A stretch of DNA of 64,000 bases. Origin: Dipylidium caninum. Taxonomy: Eukaryota; Platyhelminthes; Cestoda; Cyclophyllidea; Dipylidiidae. Below are positions 10,579-21,441 of the stretch, one piece after another. The DNA lies in contig QEYB01001430.1 of assembly GCA_017562135.1 (NCBI GenBank), forward strand, positions 518,501 through 582,500, written 5' to 3'. Position numbers and translations under genes: made by a program. The stretch's first letter is position 1. Each line of letters opens with the position of its first letter. The notes under the pieces were generated by a model that searched no databases, had not been told where the DNA came from, and was given only the letters and a program-made list of their open reading frames with translations.

Positions 10579-13500
10579 CTAAAAGATGAAAGGTATAATG
10601 ACGCCGGGGGAAAAAGATTAGACAGGCGGTTCGGATAATTTCAAGAACAAGCAAAAGTCGATTGCAAATCCGCATACCTCCCAAACGCAAATGTCAGCAA
10701 GGATTAATGAGGCGTCATAGACTTTAAACTTACAAAACGTAAAAAACTGAATGCCCGTCGCCGTCGGCTGGACTTAGTAAGCATCCCCGGACAAACGAGC
10801 GATCCGACGAACCTGCTGTCCGGAAATTTGACGACCCCGCTTAACGCACTCAATATGTGTTCTAACGATTTAAAGAGAGAAAATTGTTACTAAGTTTCAC
10901 TGTGGAAACTAACGACTCTGACAAGCATGAACAGTGTTAACAACACGTTGCTTCATAAACAGCAGGACGATTTGCTGTTGGAAATAAACGCGAGAGACCA
11001 TTTTATTGAGTAAGAAGAAATACTTATTAAGCTATGAAATTGTAAGAAGTTTGATTCAGGACACAAAGTTCCACGCGCCCGAACAATAATATTTGAAATT
11101 TTGATATGGATTTCCATTCTTCAACCTGTTGATAATAATTTTAACCATCAGCTTTTCGGTGATAAATTTTGTCGGATCTTACTCCCCTATATTCTTGGTA
11201 TTTAGTCGCACATGTGTATTTGAAACTCATTGAATCGCCGCTGGCGGCAATATTGCACTATGTGTACCTTCATCGTAGTCTAGTTGTTTCACTATTTCCT
11301 TTAATTATCACCCTTTTTTGCCAAATCTTGGCTCCCTTGGTAACTGAGCAGTTTCCTCCATGACTACGACGTTTAAATTCTTGTGACCTGTATATTAAAA
11401 TGGATACTCTGCGCCAATATCCTTCGAGTCCAGTATCAATTATAAGCCGTCGGGCCACCTTATTTTCTCGTATTTCGCTCGGAAGTCGCGCTAATCGCGC
11501 TCGTCGGCAGTCAAGTAAGCCAGGTTAATTATAAGCAGGGCTCATAGCGCATAATTCACATAGTAAGCTTGAGTCTATGAAGAGTCTAAGCGGATAACTC
11601 CTTAATCATTAATTAAGAAGATCAGATAATTTCAATTCCATCCATTGCCTTGGATTTATGAAATACCAATCCCATTTTAAGTTGTTATTTTTTTCTGGTT
11701 CTTCTGGATAGCCCCCCCCCCCCCCCCACAAGTAAAACACTGATGGTAGACGATAGGACGCATCCGTTCAGGCTAAAATGACATAATTAATCCGTCCAAT
11801 GTTAGAAAACCGGACATAGACCGTGAATTTAAACTCCTGGTTGAGAGAGTTAGCCTCCATCGCATGCATTAGACCTCAAACAAAAACACCTGAGAGCAAA
11901 GCGCACGCCTGTTTTATTTAAAAACGTCCAAGCAGTTCTTAGTAGTTCGCCATTATGAGAAGCCAGATCTAAGAGGCACTTGGACACTTGAGGGCCTGCG
12001 TGAGTGAAATTTTGCGGAGGGCCTAAATCACCCACTCACTTGCAGCTCAGTCGTAGGATGTGTGATTCCACTCGTTTTGGGGATATTACACGAATCTGTG
12101 ATTGTTTTAAGTTATTAGCATCTCACGTTTTGGTGCACTCACCATCAGTGGAAGTTGATAAAGATGAGCACCTGTCACGGCTATGTGAAAACCTTGTATA
12201 GCAAAGGGAATCGCAGCGTCGCGAGTATGCGTCGCGTGGCAGCGAAGGTGTCAAGCAGATGCAAAAGAAGTGGACTGAGGTCCCTTCAGAAAAACGTGGT
12301 CGTGGTCATTTCAGGGCCAGCCCTGAGGACATAAGTGATAACCACAACCCAGAGACGCATTGGTTTCCTCAACGGGAGATAACCCAGCGTAGACATTCAG
12401 TCGTGATGCGTCGCGTGCTATGTGATATTCCTTTTTCATAAGAATTTTCCTCGTTGTTGTCCTCGTCTCCTGGTCTCTCGGCTTGCCCGTCCCCTGGCTA
12501 TTTTCGCGTCACACTGTGTCGAGGCAAGCGACTGCACCACACATCCTCGCTCCGGTCGGCAGAGCAAAGCAAACTGAGTCCCTCCACGACTCCTCAATTT
12601 ACGCATAAGAGAGAGAGATGTTTCGCAGTCTCATCAACCTCACAAAATCCTTTCAGCCTCGTCTCTACCAAAAGTGGGGACTTCGTTGACAGTTCGACGT
12701 GGCCTGTCGGACTACTTACTACTGGAGAGTTAGTGGAAGCGACTGCTCTGATCCCGCATTTACAGAACATGTTGCGCCGTTTGAACTAAGTCGCAAGTGA
12801 GCCGAGTGAAATCGCTTTTCAGTGAACTTGGGATTCCTGAACTTCAAAGAGGGCAAATCGGGGAGTGGCAAGTACATGACGCTGAAGGTGCTAAAGACGA
12901 GGAAGTGAGCTTGCTGTTGAAATTTCGAGAAGAGCTGCGTCTGCCTGGCCGCCTGACGACCTGTTTCGTCACACGTCGAGCTTGTCTTGCCAACCGCCCA
13001 CGTCGTGAGCCACTTCCATGTCCGCCTCCACCCACGCTGGTGTGTGCGTGCGTGCGTGCTGGAGCCAGGCTTCCGCGCACAACGAGTAGGCAGCTGGTGG
13101 TGGCATGCACTCCTAACATGAACATGAACATGAACATGAACATGAGAAAGCCACTAAAGCATATCACGTGTAATGACAACTGTCAGCCACCTATCGCCTT
13201 TCTCTCCGCTGAAAGGCACGATTGGCAGTGAAAAAGTGCTCCATCAGTTATCGCGTGCACTCGCGAGAACGCTGGAAAAAAGGCGAGAGCCTGCGAGGCT
13301 CGCCGCCTCCGCCTTCGCCTTCGCCTGCGCACGTCGGAACAAAAGAGGCTGAGAGCGGATGAGCGAGGCGAGGCGAGGCGATGTACATCGGCTAGTTGCT
13401 ACTTTGTTTTTCTAATCGGTGAATCTTCAAGCAACTACACGTCAACTTGACGAGTTTACAAACGCAGTCGAGATTCACCTCGGCGGAATTAGGTCCTCTT

Positions 13501-14240
13501 CCGCCCATTTCACCGTGCTTTCGTTTGCACGGCCACATGCTCTTCACGAGGACTATTCCACTCCCCCATCTTCGTCCACTCATCACACCCTCCTCGGCAG
13601 GGCATCTTAGTTCGTTTTTTAGCCTCCACACGTCCATTAACGCCGTGTTAAAATATACGGATTTTAACTAATTAGCTAAACTGACGTCCGAATGACATTG
13701 CACTAGAGTTTTGGCCCTCTATGAACGTCTATGATTAGAAAATAGGGCAGGAATTTGCATTTTAACCCACAGCTATGATAGCAACATGATCTCGACGCCA
13801 AATGAGGTGTGTGTTCACGGCCCATACTGGGAAACAACTCCCCGACCCTTGCAAATTCACTTAAGATTCCAAATCCGATTTGCAATGGAAGAATTGAAAC
13901 ACGGGGGGGGGGCAACTTACAGGCCGTAGGAGAGAAGACTAACCCTTCGACTCGACAGACAGCAAACTAAATCTGTGGCGAAGGCTGAGAATAACAATGG
14001 ATGCACTGGTTCGCCAGTGGCCGCCTACTTGCAAAAGTATTTTTAGCATCTCGAGTGGAAATAAGCTTCAGAAGTTTGTTTGTATATTTACCACGTTAGG
14101 AAAGATGGTTGCTTTAGATTGAAATGCCTCCAACGCATCTGCTGTTACACTAATACTCGCCCTAGGGAGCGAGTTTGCCCTAAAATGCTCCGCCCCTTCA
14201 CCCAGTTGGCATATGCTCCACACCCGGCAACTCATGTCGC
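10579..14240. other. AT-rich to mixed intergenic/5' flanking stretch, no supported gene
   Basis: It lies upstream of the located MTFR exons and may contain the first exon(s) of that gene. An open stretch on the minus strand ending in GAG/GTATGC at about 10675 has compatible phase, but it matches no family motif. Base composition is clearly more AT-rich from about 9.2 to 12.2 kb than in the rest of the window. A C16 run lies at 11712-11727. No RNA gene was recognised. Confidence 0.5.
13115..13144 (+). repeat. Five perfect tandem copies of AACATG
   Basis: Direct reading shows AACATG repeated five times without interruption, ending before AGAAAG. It would encode alternating Asn-Met if translated, but no gene is supported around it. 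Confidence 0.95.
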
Positions 14241-14269
14241 TCTGCTATGTGCACCGTCTGACGAGATGA

Positions 14270-14674
14270 CTTCCGCTCGGACCAATGGAAGGACGGCGAA
14301 GTGGAGGAGATCAGAGCCAGGACGAGTCAATGCCAGCCCCATGGAAACCCTCCGGCGCCGCGCCAATCACAGGCGGGAGGCGGCTTCGCAAGTGCCTCCC
14401 ATTGGCTGCCTGAGGCGCGCGCGAGAGAAAGCGGCTCTCCTGCGTGCCTCGTCTTCTGCTGTTGCTGCTGCTGCCGCCGCCGCCGCCGCCGCCGCTGCCG
14501 ACGACGAAGACGAATTCGGGAGAAACGACCTTTCACTTCTCCCGCCTCTGATTCATTTCTCAGGTCTTTCCTTTTTTCGATTCTGTGTTATGACACTTTA
14601 ACCTATCTGCAGCCTTGACTTCGACCAATGGTGGCGACGAGGCCCAGGCGCCTGGTCCCCCATCCTGCTGCGAG
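14270..14674 (+). promoter_or_regulatory. Candidate promoter/5' exon zone upstream of the Iroquois gene
   Basis: Four CCAAT boxes occur within about 350 bases: 14282-14286, 14363-14367, inverted ATTGG at 14401-14405, and 14625-14629. They lie in CpG-rich DNA with a GCC/GCT repeat (14456-14502). A strong splice donor (GAG/GTGAGT) follows at 14675. The first in-frame ATG of the Iroquois model is at 16026, preceded by an in-frame stop at 16002, so an upstream exon ending at 14674 would most likely be 5' UTR. Clustered CCAAT boxes are common in TATA-less promoters; the assignment to this gene is inference from position and strand. Confidence 0.35.
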
Positions 14675-15583
14675 GTGAGTACCACCGGTGGTGAAGACTC
14701 TCGTGTCAACAAATAGCGCACACGTTAAAAGATTCCTTCGTGTCGGCATTTATGTGACAGTACTGAATTAGTCCAATTCATTTGCGTAGTTTTCGGTGGA
14801 AAGTACATCAGCGCTTGAAAGTATTACTTCAAAAGTGTGAGGTCGAGTGAATATTTTGTTAACTTCGAACGTCCACACGATGGAGTGCTCGGTGAACACT
14901 GGTCCATACTTTCTTCTGCGAATATTAAAAGTGGGTTTTGTGGCCTTCTCCAACTGTCTCCCCGGAATGCTCTTACGTTAAGCTGTAATCGGCAGGGGCT
15001 GAGAAAACGCATGAAGGAGAGGTGGGTCTTGTGGCGAAGAAAATGCTTCCTGGGGGGGGGGTGGTTTTCGCGGTGGTCGTTCGTTTATATGATGTACATT
15101 TTCACCATTTATCTCAGCCCCGGGGAGGGGAAGAGAGAGCACGTGGGAGCGTGAGACCGGTTGAAAGAAAGACACTGAAGGAATTTCACTGTATTTCTGC
15201 TCTCAGTCCTCAGCGTATAGCAGCAATTTTAGCCAGGCTGTAGACAAGCGCCGTTCTGATCGGTCAGTCGGGCAGTACAAGCGGCTCCAGCCTCCGCAAA
15301 TGGGCAATAAACCGCCCGCCAGTTAAAACAGTAACCCGCGCCTTGACAAACAGGAGAATGCAGAAAAGTGTAGAGCACCAGTGCTCGGATAGGGATTGCG
15401 GAAAGTAGCAGAACGACGCTGTCATAACTTCTTCCACAATGCATCGTGGTGACCGATTGTGTACGCCACTCCGCACAGTTTTGCGCTGCGAGGCATTCGA
15501 GCCGGAGAAGGAAGCCCTACTCTGGGAATAGTCCGGGCGGGAAGTCACTCCGGGTAATCCGAACTATCTGCAAACTAGTTGTG

Positions 15584-15605
15584 TCACATACACACACACA
15601 CACAC
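15584..15605. repeat. (CA)n microsatellite
   Basis: CACAT followed by about nine CA dinucleotides; no coding context. Confidence 0.9.
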
Positions 15606-16025
15606 TGCAACGAGAACGCAATCCAACGAATAATAACTGCAACACTAAACGGCAGTAGCAAAAAGGCCTGTCAATTCGCAAGTGGTAAGAAATGGTTTTC
15701 CCGGTGAGTGGACTGCCAGCCAGATCGAGGTGGGTGGCGGGTGGAGAGAGGAGAGCGAGGAGATGAGGGGAGGAGGGGAGGCGGCGATTGAATGCGTCCG
15801 CCTCGACCGCCGCGACTACCGGCGCACTCCCACGCGGTGCGCACGTGCGCGCGGTGGATTCAATTGCGATTGAGCGCGCGTCTGAGCGCGCACAAGCACG
15901 CGCGCACCTGCGCGTTTACCGGCGTAGTAGCGGCGGAGGCAGCAGCAGCGACAACAAGTACAAACAGCATTTCGCACCACACTGCGCCGCGCCTGCCGAC
16001 TTGACGGACACCTGCGCGGAGGAGG

Positions 16026-19000
16026 ATGGAGCTCACGCCGGGGAACACAACCTCCACACATCTCCCACACGGTGCGACGGAGGCCGAAGTATTTGTGCCC
16101 CCGCCGCCGCCGCCGCCGCTGCCGCCAGCGCTGCCACTGCCTTCGATGACAGCTCTGGCGCCTCGTGACAGTGACACGTGGCTGCGATGGGTGGGACAGC
16201 ATCCCGCGGTTCTACGGCATCTGCTGAATGCAGCTACCCAGAGTTTCGCAAACAGTGGCAGTGGCAGTGGCAGCGGCTCTGTCGAGGATGCAATACGATC
16301 CTCCGTCGAAGCAAGTGAGTCTGCGCTCCTCCACCTTATAATTGTTGCCTTCTATGCGCTTCGCGGAAGGGGGCAAGGCTCGAAAAGCGACAACCCACCC
16401 GTCCCGCGGCCCACTCAGCGTATACCCTGGTGTTTATTGTATATTTCGCGAGAACCATTCCACGATTCCGCTCACACTGTGTCAGTCGAAGCGAAGGTAG
16501 CATCGGGAGGGGGGTGCTCTGAGCCACGAATCAAAGCCCCCCCCCCCCGCAAGAACCCGTCAGTCCCCCCAACGAAACGTAAAAAACGAGGACCTTTCCC
16601 CACTTTTTCCAACATTGGCTTTTCTCCTTAACAACCGGCTGTTGTGCCTATTGTCAGCCAGAGTGGGGGCGGCTGTTGCCCCACGTAGACCGAGCCACCT
16701 CGCGCGGTGTGGTCGTGCAGCACAGGCAACCACCGAGAAGCCGAGAACCCGAGAGGCTGCCCTCGGACTGATCGTTTGCTCGCCGCGTTTACGGCAATTG
16801 TAACTGGCATTGTCACCTGTCAAGATAATCTCATCGACAAGTTGAGACTTGAATCAACCTTCACAAAGTGTCGTTGCTGACAATGACATTTATCTCAATT
16901 TAATCCGGAGATGGCTTCCACACCCGGTGCACTTTTGGGGATTACGATGAGGAAGTTCGTAATACTTGTTGCTGGAGGCAGGGGGCGGCAGCAGCAGGGG
17001 CGGCGGCGGCGGCGGGCGCGGCTCGAGGGGGGGGATTGCGCCACCGAACTGCGGTAAGTGGAGCTAAGGGCCGTACAAATGCGGCCCAACCCCCTCCAAC
17101 CGCATAATCATGACGCAGAGCCTCTTGATGTATAAACTTTCACGAAATTATTCCTTCGACTCCCTTATCGCCTGCGCAGGAGACTGACAGAGAATAAAAT
17201 TGTCCTCCCCACCGGGCAGTTGTGTGAGAAAAAGAAGAAGAAGAAGGGCCTTCTTTAGTTGAGGAGGAGGCCGGCAGGCGTGAGGGCACAAAGCCCATTC
17301 CGTGGTGTCGACATGAACTACGAGTCCGCACGCCATTTCCCCTGCATATTTTGCGGCGAGGAGAGAGACACTCGTGGGAGGCCAGTGCAACTCAGTGGAG
17401 GACGAAATCCGCGTGGGAGCCCAAATCCCCAAGTAATCGCTTCAGATGGCTTACGTGGGCAGTCACGGGGCACAACAGACGAGTACCGACGTAACCTGCG
17501 TTGGCAGGTTGACGAGGATGACAAGGCTGCATTACACAGTAGAGCTTTCTGCGGCCTCGTGGAAAGGGTGTTCACCGCGGTCGTATTCCTCCACTCCCAC
17601 GGGTCCTCGAAGACATCGAGGGGCCGAAGAGGGCCGCGATGGGGCTTCCCGACGTCTACTGACATGTCCGTTTCCCGTGCCGAGTGAAAGTCTTTTGTCA
17701 ACCTCAGTTGTCTCCGACTCGGGCGGCTTCCAAGTCAGCTATGCCCAAGTTCACCAAAGGGTGCGACAAGAAAGTAGCTTAAGCACATTTCCTCGTCAAA
17801 CCTCCTTTTTCGGAGACTCGCTCGGGTGCTTCACCGCGTGTGTAAGTGGACGGTCCGCAGCCGACAAGTGTGATGGCATTTGAAAGCTCCTCTGAGATTC
17901 GGGGAAGGGTTGGGCGGATTCTTGAATGTCTTGCGGATTGTGACCACCGACGCCTCTCCCCCACGACTCCGAGGGTGCCGCGCGTAGACGTGTTCATCGA
18001 AATTACCGTCAGGGGAACCACAACAGGATAGGCAGGAGAAAGCTGGCCCTAGCATTGGCGTTTCGGGCGAGACAACTTCCCACCGGCGTCCTCGTCCCTC
18101 TCGCCAAACAAACATGACCGCCAACTCTTTGAACACTGAAAGACTCGGAGTGTGTCTTGCTGATTGAAAGGTAATCTAACCTCATTCGTTGGATTTATTT
18201 CCAGATGAGCCGCCGTCCATGGCAACGCCGCAAGAGATTCCGAAGGTTCCGCTCCGCTCCCCGCTCCTCATGATGTCGCCCCCGACGTCCCTTCTGGCGC
18301 CCGCGAACGCACCGTCGGCCACCGCCAAGAGGCCGGCGTCGAGCCCCCTCGTTCTCGAGGCCGCCTGCCCGTATTCCATGGATCAACTCTCGGTTAGTAT
18401 GACCTGCATCAGATCTCCACACAGCCCTTGTGGGGCTGCCTTGGGACCCATTTCGTTTCGCGCCCACCGACATGCGGAGGGCGGGGAGGGCGGTGCTCCG
18501 GGGCGAGAGTTTCTCCCCGCCTTCGACCCGCGCCAGCCCACCCGCCCAAAGCCCGGCGCACGGTGCTACAGTCGCACTGCACGGTGAAACAGGCCTCGGC
18601 CTGTCTTAGAACAATTCAACCAATGCACGCCGTACTGCTGTGCCTTAAATCTTCTCGACATCGGCAAGGAGGCACGTGGCCTGCAGACGTCAAAGAGGGG
18701 GGCTGATCGGCCACACACAGGACGTCAGCCTCGGCTGTGGGTGGGGCAGCGTGGCAGGAGTGGTGGAAGGTACTGCGCCGGTCGGTCTCCAGCGCGCATA
18801 TCGAGGCCAGCAGTGTCAACTCAGACCCCCCGGCATCCACGAGGAGACCGGGATCCCGCGGCATCTGTCACGCAGATGGTCAGTCCAAGTGATATTTGCC
18901 GATGCACTGGCGGTGGTGTGGGTTTTTAACTCCTCCTTCCGCGGTGGGGTGCAGTCCCTTGAGCTGTCAGTAAGACTGGCGAAGCGACAGACAGACAGAG

Positions 19001-21441
19001 AGAGAGAGAAAGAGAGAGAGGCGGCGCTGCCTCCTGCTGTCGGGACCGCCCACCACGAAGCCGGAAGATGGCATGTCTGCATGAGCAGAAAACGCCTTAT
19101 TTCTGAGGCTGACTCGACTTAACAAGAAGTCGCACTGTCTCGCCTACGTATGCGTCTCTCTCGCTCTTTCTCCATCAATGCATTTTTGACCTCGCCTTGT
19201 AGATTCTCAAATTCGCTACCCTGACGCCTTCAAGGACGCCGAGGCTCGTCCTTTCGACATTAAGGACGTCGAAACAACTCGGTAATTCCCCTCCGCGATA
19301 ACCTTGACTTTTTTTGTTCCCCCTGTTCGACTTAAAGTCCGGAATTTTTGATCAAAATTCCCCTCAGGGCCCGTCAAATATTAATTTACACAGCCAGGAG
19401 AGTGTCATGTAAGCGCCAATCCGAGTAGAAGAATGACTGTCACGGCACAAAGTCTCAAGGTGAATGAAATTCACCTCCTCCTCCTCCTCCTCCTCCTCCT
19501 CCTCCTCCTCCCCTCCTCCTCCTGCCTCGCCTCCTCCTTCCCTCCGCCCGTTCACCTGGGCCCAAGTTCCTCCTCCTCCACTGTCCATATGCTTTAAGAG
19601 CACTCCCGTAGCTCTCGAGTCGGTAGTCGGCTCCGCCGATGGAACCGGGGACCGAGGCGTCGCCCCTCCGCCGCCGCTTTCGAAGACCACAGCAGGCGCG
19701 GTGAGTGGCCGAATCACGGATAGCACACCGATAGGGCTCAATTTGCTGTCGCGGGCGGGGTTTCATCGTCCCGCAGAGGCCTCTCAACCTGACCCGCCCT
19801 CCATCAGCTCCCATAGCGCGCTGGTGGCGTCGCTGGTGGGCAGACGCCACGACGTGGACCCTTCCGCCCCGTGCCCAAACGGGGCCGCCCAGCAGGGGCT
19901 CAGGGACTGCTGCCGATTATAGCGGCTGTCGCGTCGCGTAAAGAGCGTCTCGAGCCGGACAAACCACCGTTGACGTCTCGTCTCAATGTGTGCTTCTCCC
20001 GCTAACTTCGGCGGAGGTGTCGTCCCTCGGGCCAAATTGCGGGAACTCGTTATGCCTCGCGTTGTGGAAGTGAATTAGAATCCTGCAAACCGGAAGGAAG
20101 GTGGCAGTGTAATGCCACGTGAGGGAGGCGCATGGGCCGTTGAGGTGGCCACAAACAGCAGGCAACGCGAGGCACGTGAGTCCACTTAACTCTATCCCCA
20201 GTCGCCGGTGGGACACGTATCCCAATGTAGTCCACATAACGTCGACCGTAAATCTTTTTTGATTTCTTGGTAGTCTGCATGGGCGTACTGCGGCAGGCTT
20301 GGACTGCAGCCGTTACTGGCTCCGCAGGCGACTAGTCCACTACCGACGAAATCCTCTGTTCTTGTAAAAGGCATACGGACCTCATTCTCTTGTACCAACG
20401 GAGAGCGGGGACAAACGTTGCGGCAGCAGTTGAGTCTTGCTTCGACGCTGACCGATGGCGTTTATGCTCGTATGGAGGGCGACAATGTTTGCTTCGCAGA
20501 CTTCAGAGAATGTCGTTTAATCCGCCTCGGGCTAAAGTGGAGTTGTATGAGCTTGGGTTTTCGCGGCGGGACCATCTTCTCCGGCAGAATTTGGTGGCAC
20601 TCGTCATTGGGCGCGGGGCGAAGCGGCCCTGAGGGGTCAGTGGGACCACCGGGGGCGGCGAGTGAGAGCCCGTTCTGTGTTGCAGGGAGGATGGCTTGCC
20701 GGTGAAGAAGAAGACGGCCACACGTGAGACGACGTGTTTACTCAAAAACTGGCTCTATGAACACCGCAAAAATCCGTATCCCACCAAGGAGGAGAAGATT
20801 ATGTTGGCCACTGTGACGCGCATGAACCTCACCCAAGTGTCCACTTGGTTTGCCAACGCACGACGACGTCTGAAGAAGGAGAATCGGCTAACCTGGAGCA
20901 ACAAAAATAGGTCCATTCCACTACAGCCGTCGCTGGCGCCTCAACCGCCACCAGTTTATTAGCACCTCCCTCCACCGACCGCCGCGCCGCCGTCCGCCGC
21001 CCGCAGCGCCGCCAGCGCAGCGCCGCACCACCGACGCCAATCCGCCGGCACTTGCGAGCCTGCGAGGCTCCAGCGCTCCCGCCAATGTGTTGGAACGACG
21101 ATTCGAGCCTGGCGATATCTCTGGCCGCCCAGGTCCACTCTCTCCTCTGGGCTCAATTCATAAGAGACATCCGATGTCGCATGGCGGCGGACGGGTTGGA
21201 GCAAGAAACCACCATGAAAATCACTCCCAATTCAACACCACCGCCAACAGCACCACCACCGCCATCACTATTGCCACCTCCTCTTCGTTTTCCGCCTCTT
21301 CTTTCCCACCTGCCCCCTTCTCCCTCGCCACTGCCACCTCCAACAAAGATTTGGTCCCTCGCTGCCCTGGTTGAGGAGCCATCGCCCAGAGGAGAAAGCC
21401 TGGACGAGGAAGATGACGTTGATTATCATGATATTAACTGA
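16026..21441 (+). CDS. irx: Iroquois-class TALE homeodomain transcription factor
   Basis: Model exons: 16026-16314, 18205-18396, 19203-19281, 20686-20910 and 20955-21441; all phases agree (1272 nt, 423 residues). The start is the first ATG after an in-frame stop at 16002. The homeodomain (about residues 194-256) has the Iroquois signature: the TALE three-residue loop insert in [17 protein letters not shown], and the recognition helix TLTQ-like [20 protein letters not shown] with W, F, N and R at the invariant sites and Ala at position 50. A KIWSLA motif near the C-terminus matches the IRO box, the second family hallmark. The N-terminal exon has a proline run and a SerGly repeat; the C-terminal exon is proline-rich and ends in an acidic tail. 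Iroquois factors are nuclear DNA-binding patterning regulators. The weakest point is the 44-nt intron 20911-20954. If it is retained, the protein stops at 20962, before the IRO box. Confidence 0.9.
19474..19522 (+). repeat. (CTC/TCC)n trinucleotide repeat inside an Iroquois intron
   Basis: A nearly perfect run of TCC units lies between coding exons 3 and 4. It makes long spurious ORFs (poly-Ser on plus, poly-Glu or poly-Gly on minus), which should not be read as genes. Confidence 0.9.
20705..20896 (+). other. TALE homeobox (Iroquois type)
   Basis: The region encodes the 63-64 residue homeodomain from [11 protein letters not shown] to NRLTW. Compared with the common Iroquois consensus it carries TRMNLTQ in place of TKMTLTQ and LKNWLYEH in place of LKAWLNEH. 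The DNA-contact helix is intact. Confidence 0.95.
20911..20954 (+). other. Putative 44-nt mini-intron between homeobox and IRO-box exons
   Basis: The homeobox frame (AAT AG/GTCCAT) must shift to reach the downstream frame that contains KIWSLA. An AG at 20953-20954 (GCCACCAG) gives exactly that shift. The donor GTCCAT is weak, and another AG with the right phase lies at 21019-21020, so the acceptor is uncertain. Confidence 0.5.
21343..21372 (+). other. IRO box-like motif
   Basis: Encodes [10 protein letters not shown], followed by an acidic C-terminus. Known Iroquois IRO boxes contain (K/R)IWS(L/V)A downstream of the homeodomain, and no other TALE class has this motif. It sets the reading frame of the last exon. 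Confidence 0.8.

Noticed and set aside
10433..10690. 85-codon minus-strand ORF with hydrophobic residues
   Set aside because: It overlaps the MTFR exon 10578-10432 in another frame; the exon frame ends at an AG/GTGAGT donor in the phase required by the next exon, so this ORF is a shadow.
10676..10780. Possible extra upstream MTFR exon (frame with KVYDASLILADICVWE)
   Set aside because: Phase and donor are compatible, but the peptide does not match the MTFR N-terminus and the acceptor is poor; left out of the model.
15788..16202. Overlapping Ala-, Arg- and Gly-rich ORFs on both strands around the Iroquois start
   Set aside because: They arise from GCC/CGC repeats; only the frame from 16026 is supported by the downstream splice phase.
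18393..18398. Alternative Iroquois exon 2 donor TCG/GTTAGT
   Set aside because: It would end in phase 0, while exon 3 needs phase 1 to keep the frame that joins the homeobox exon; the donor four bases on (GTATGA) fits.
19364..19922. Poly-Ser and poly-Glu/poly-Gly ORFs
   Set aside because: Products of the TCC trinucleotide repeat within an Iroquois intron.
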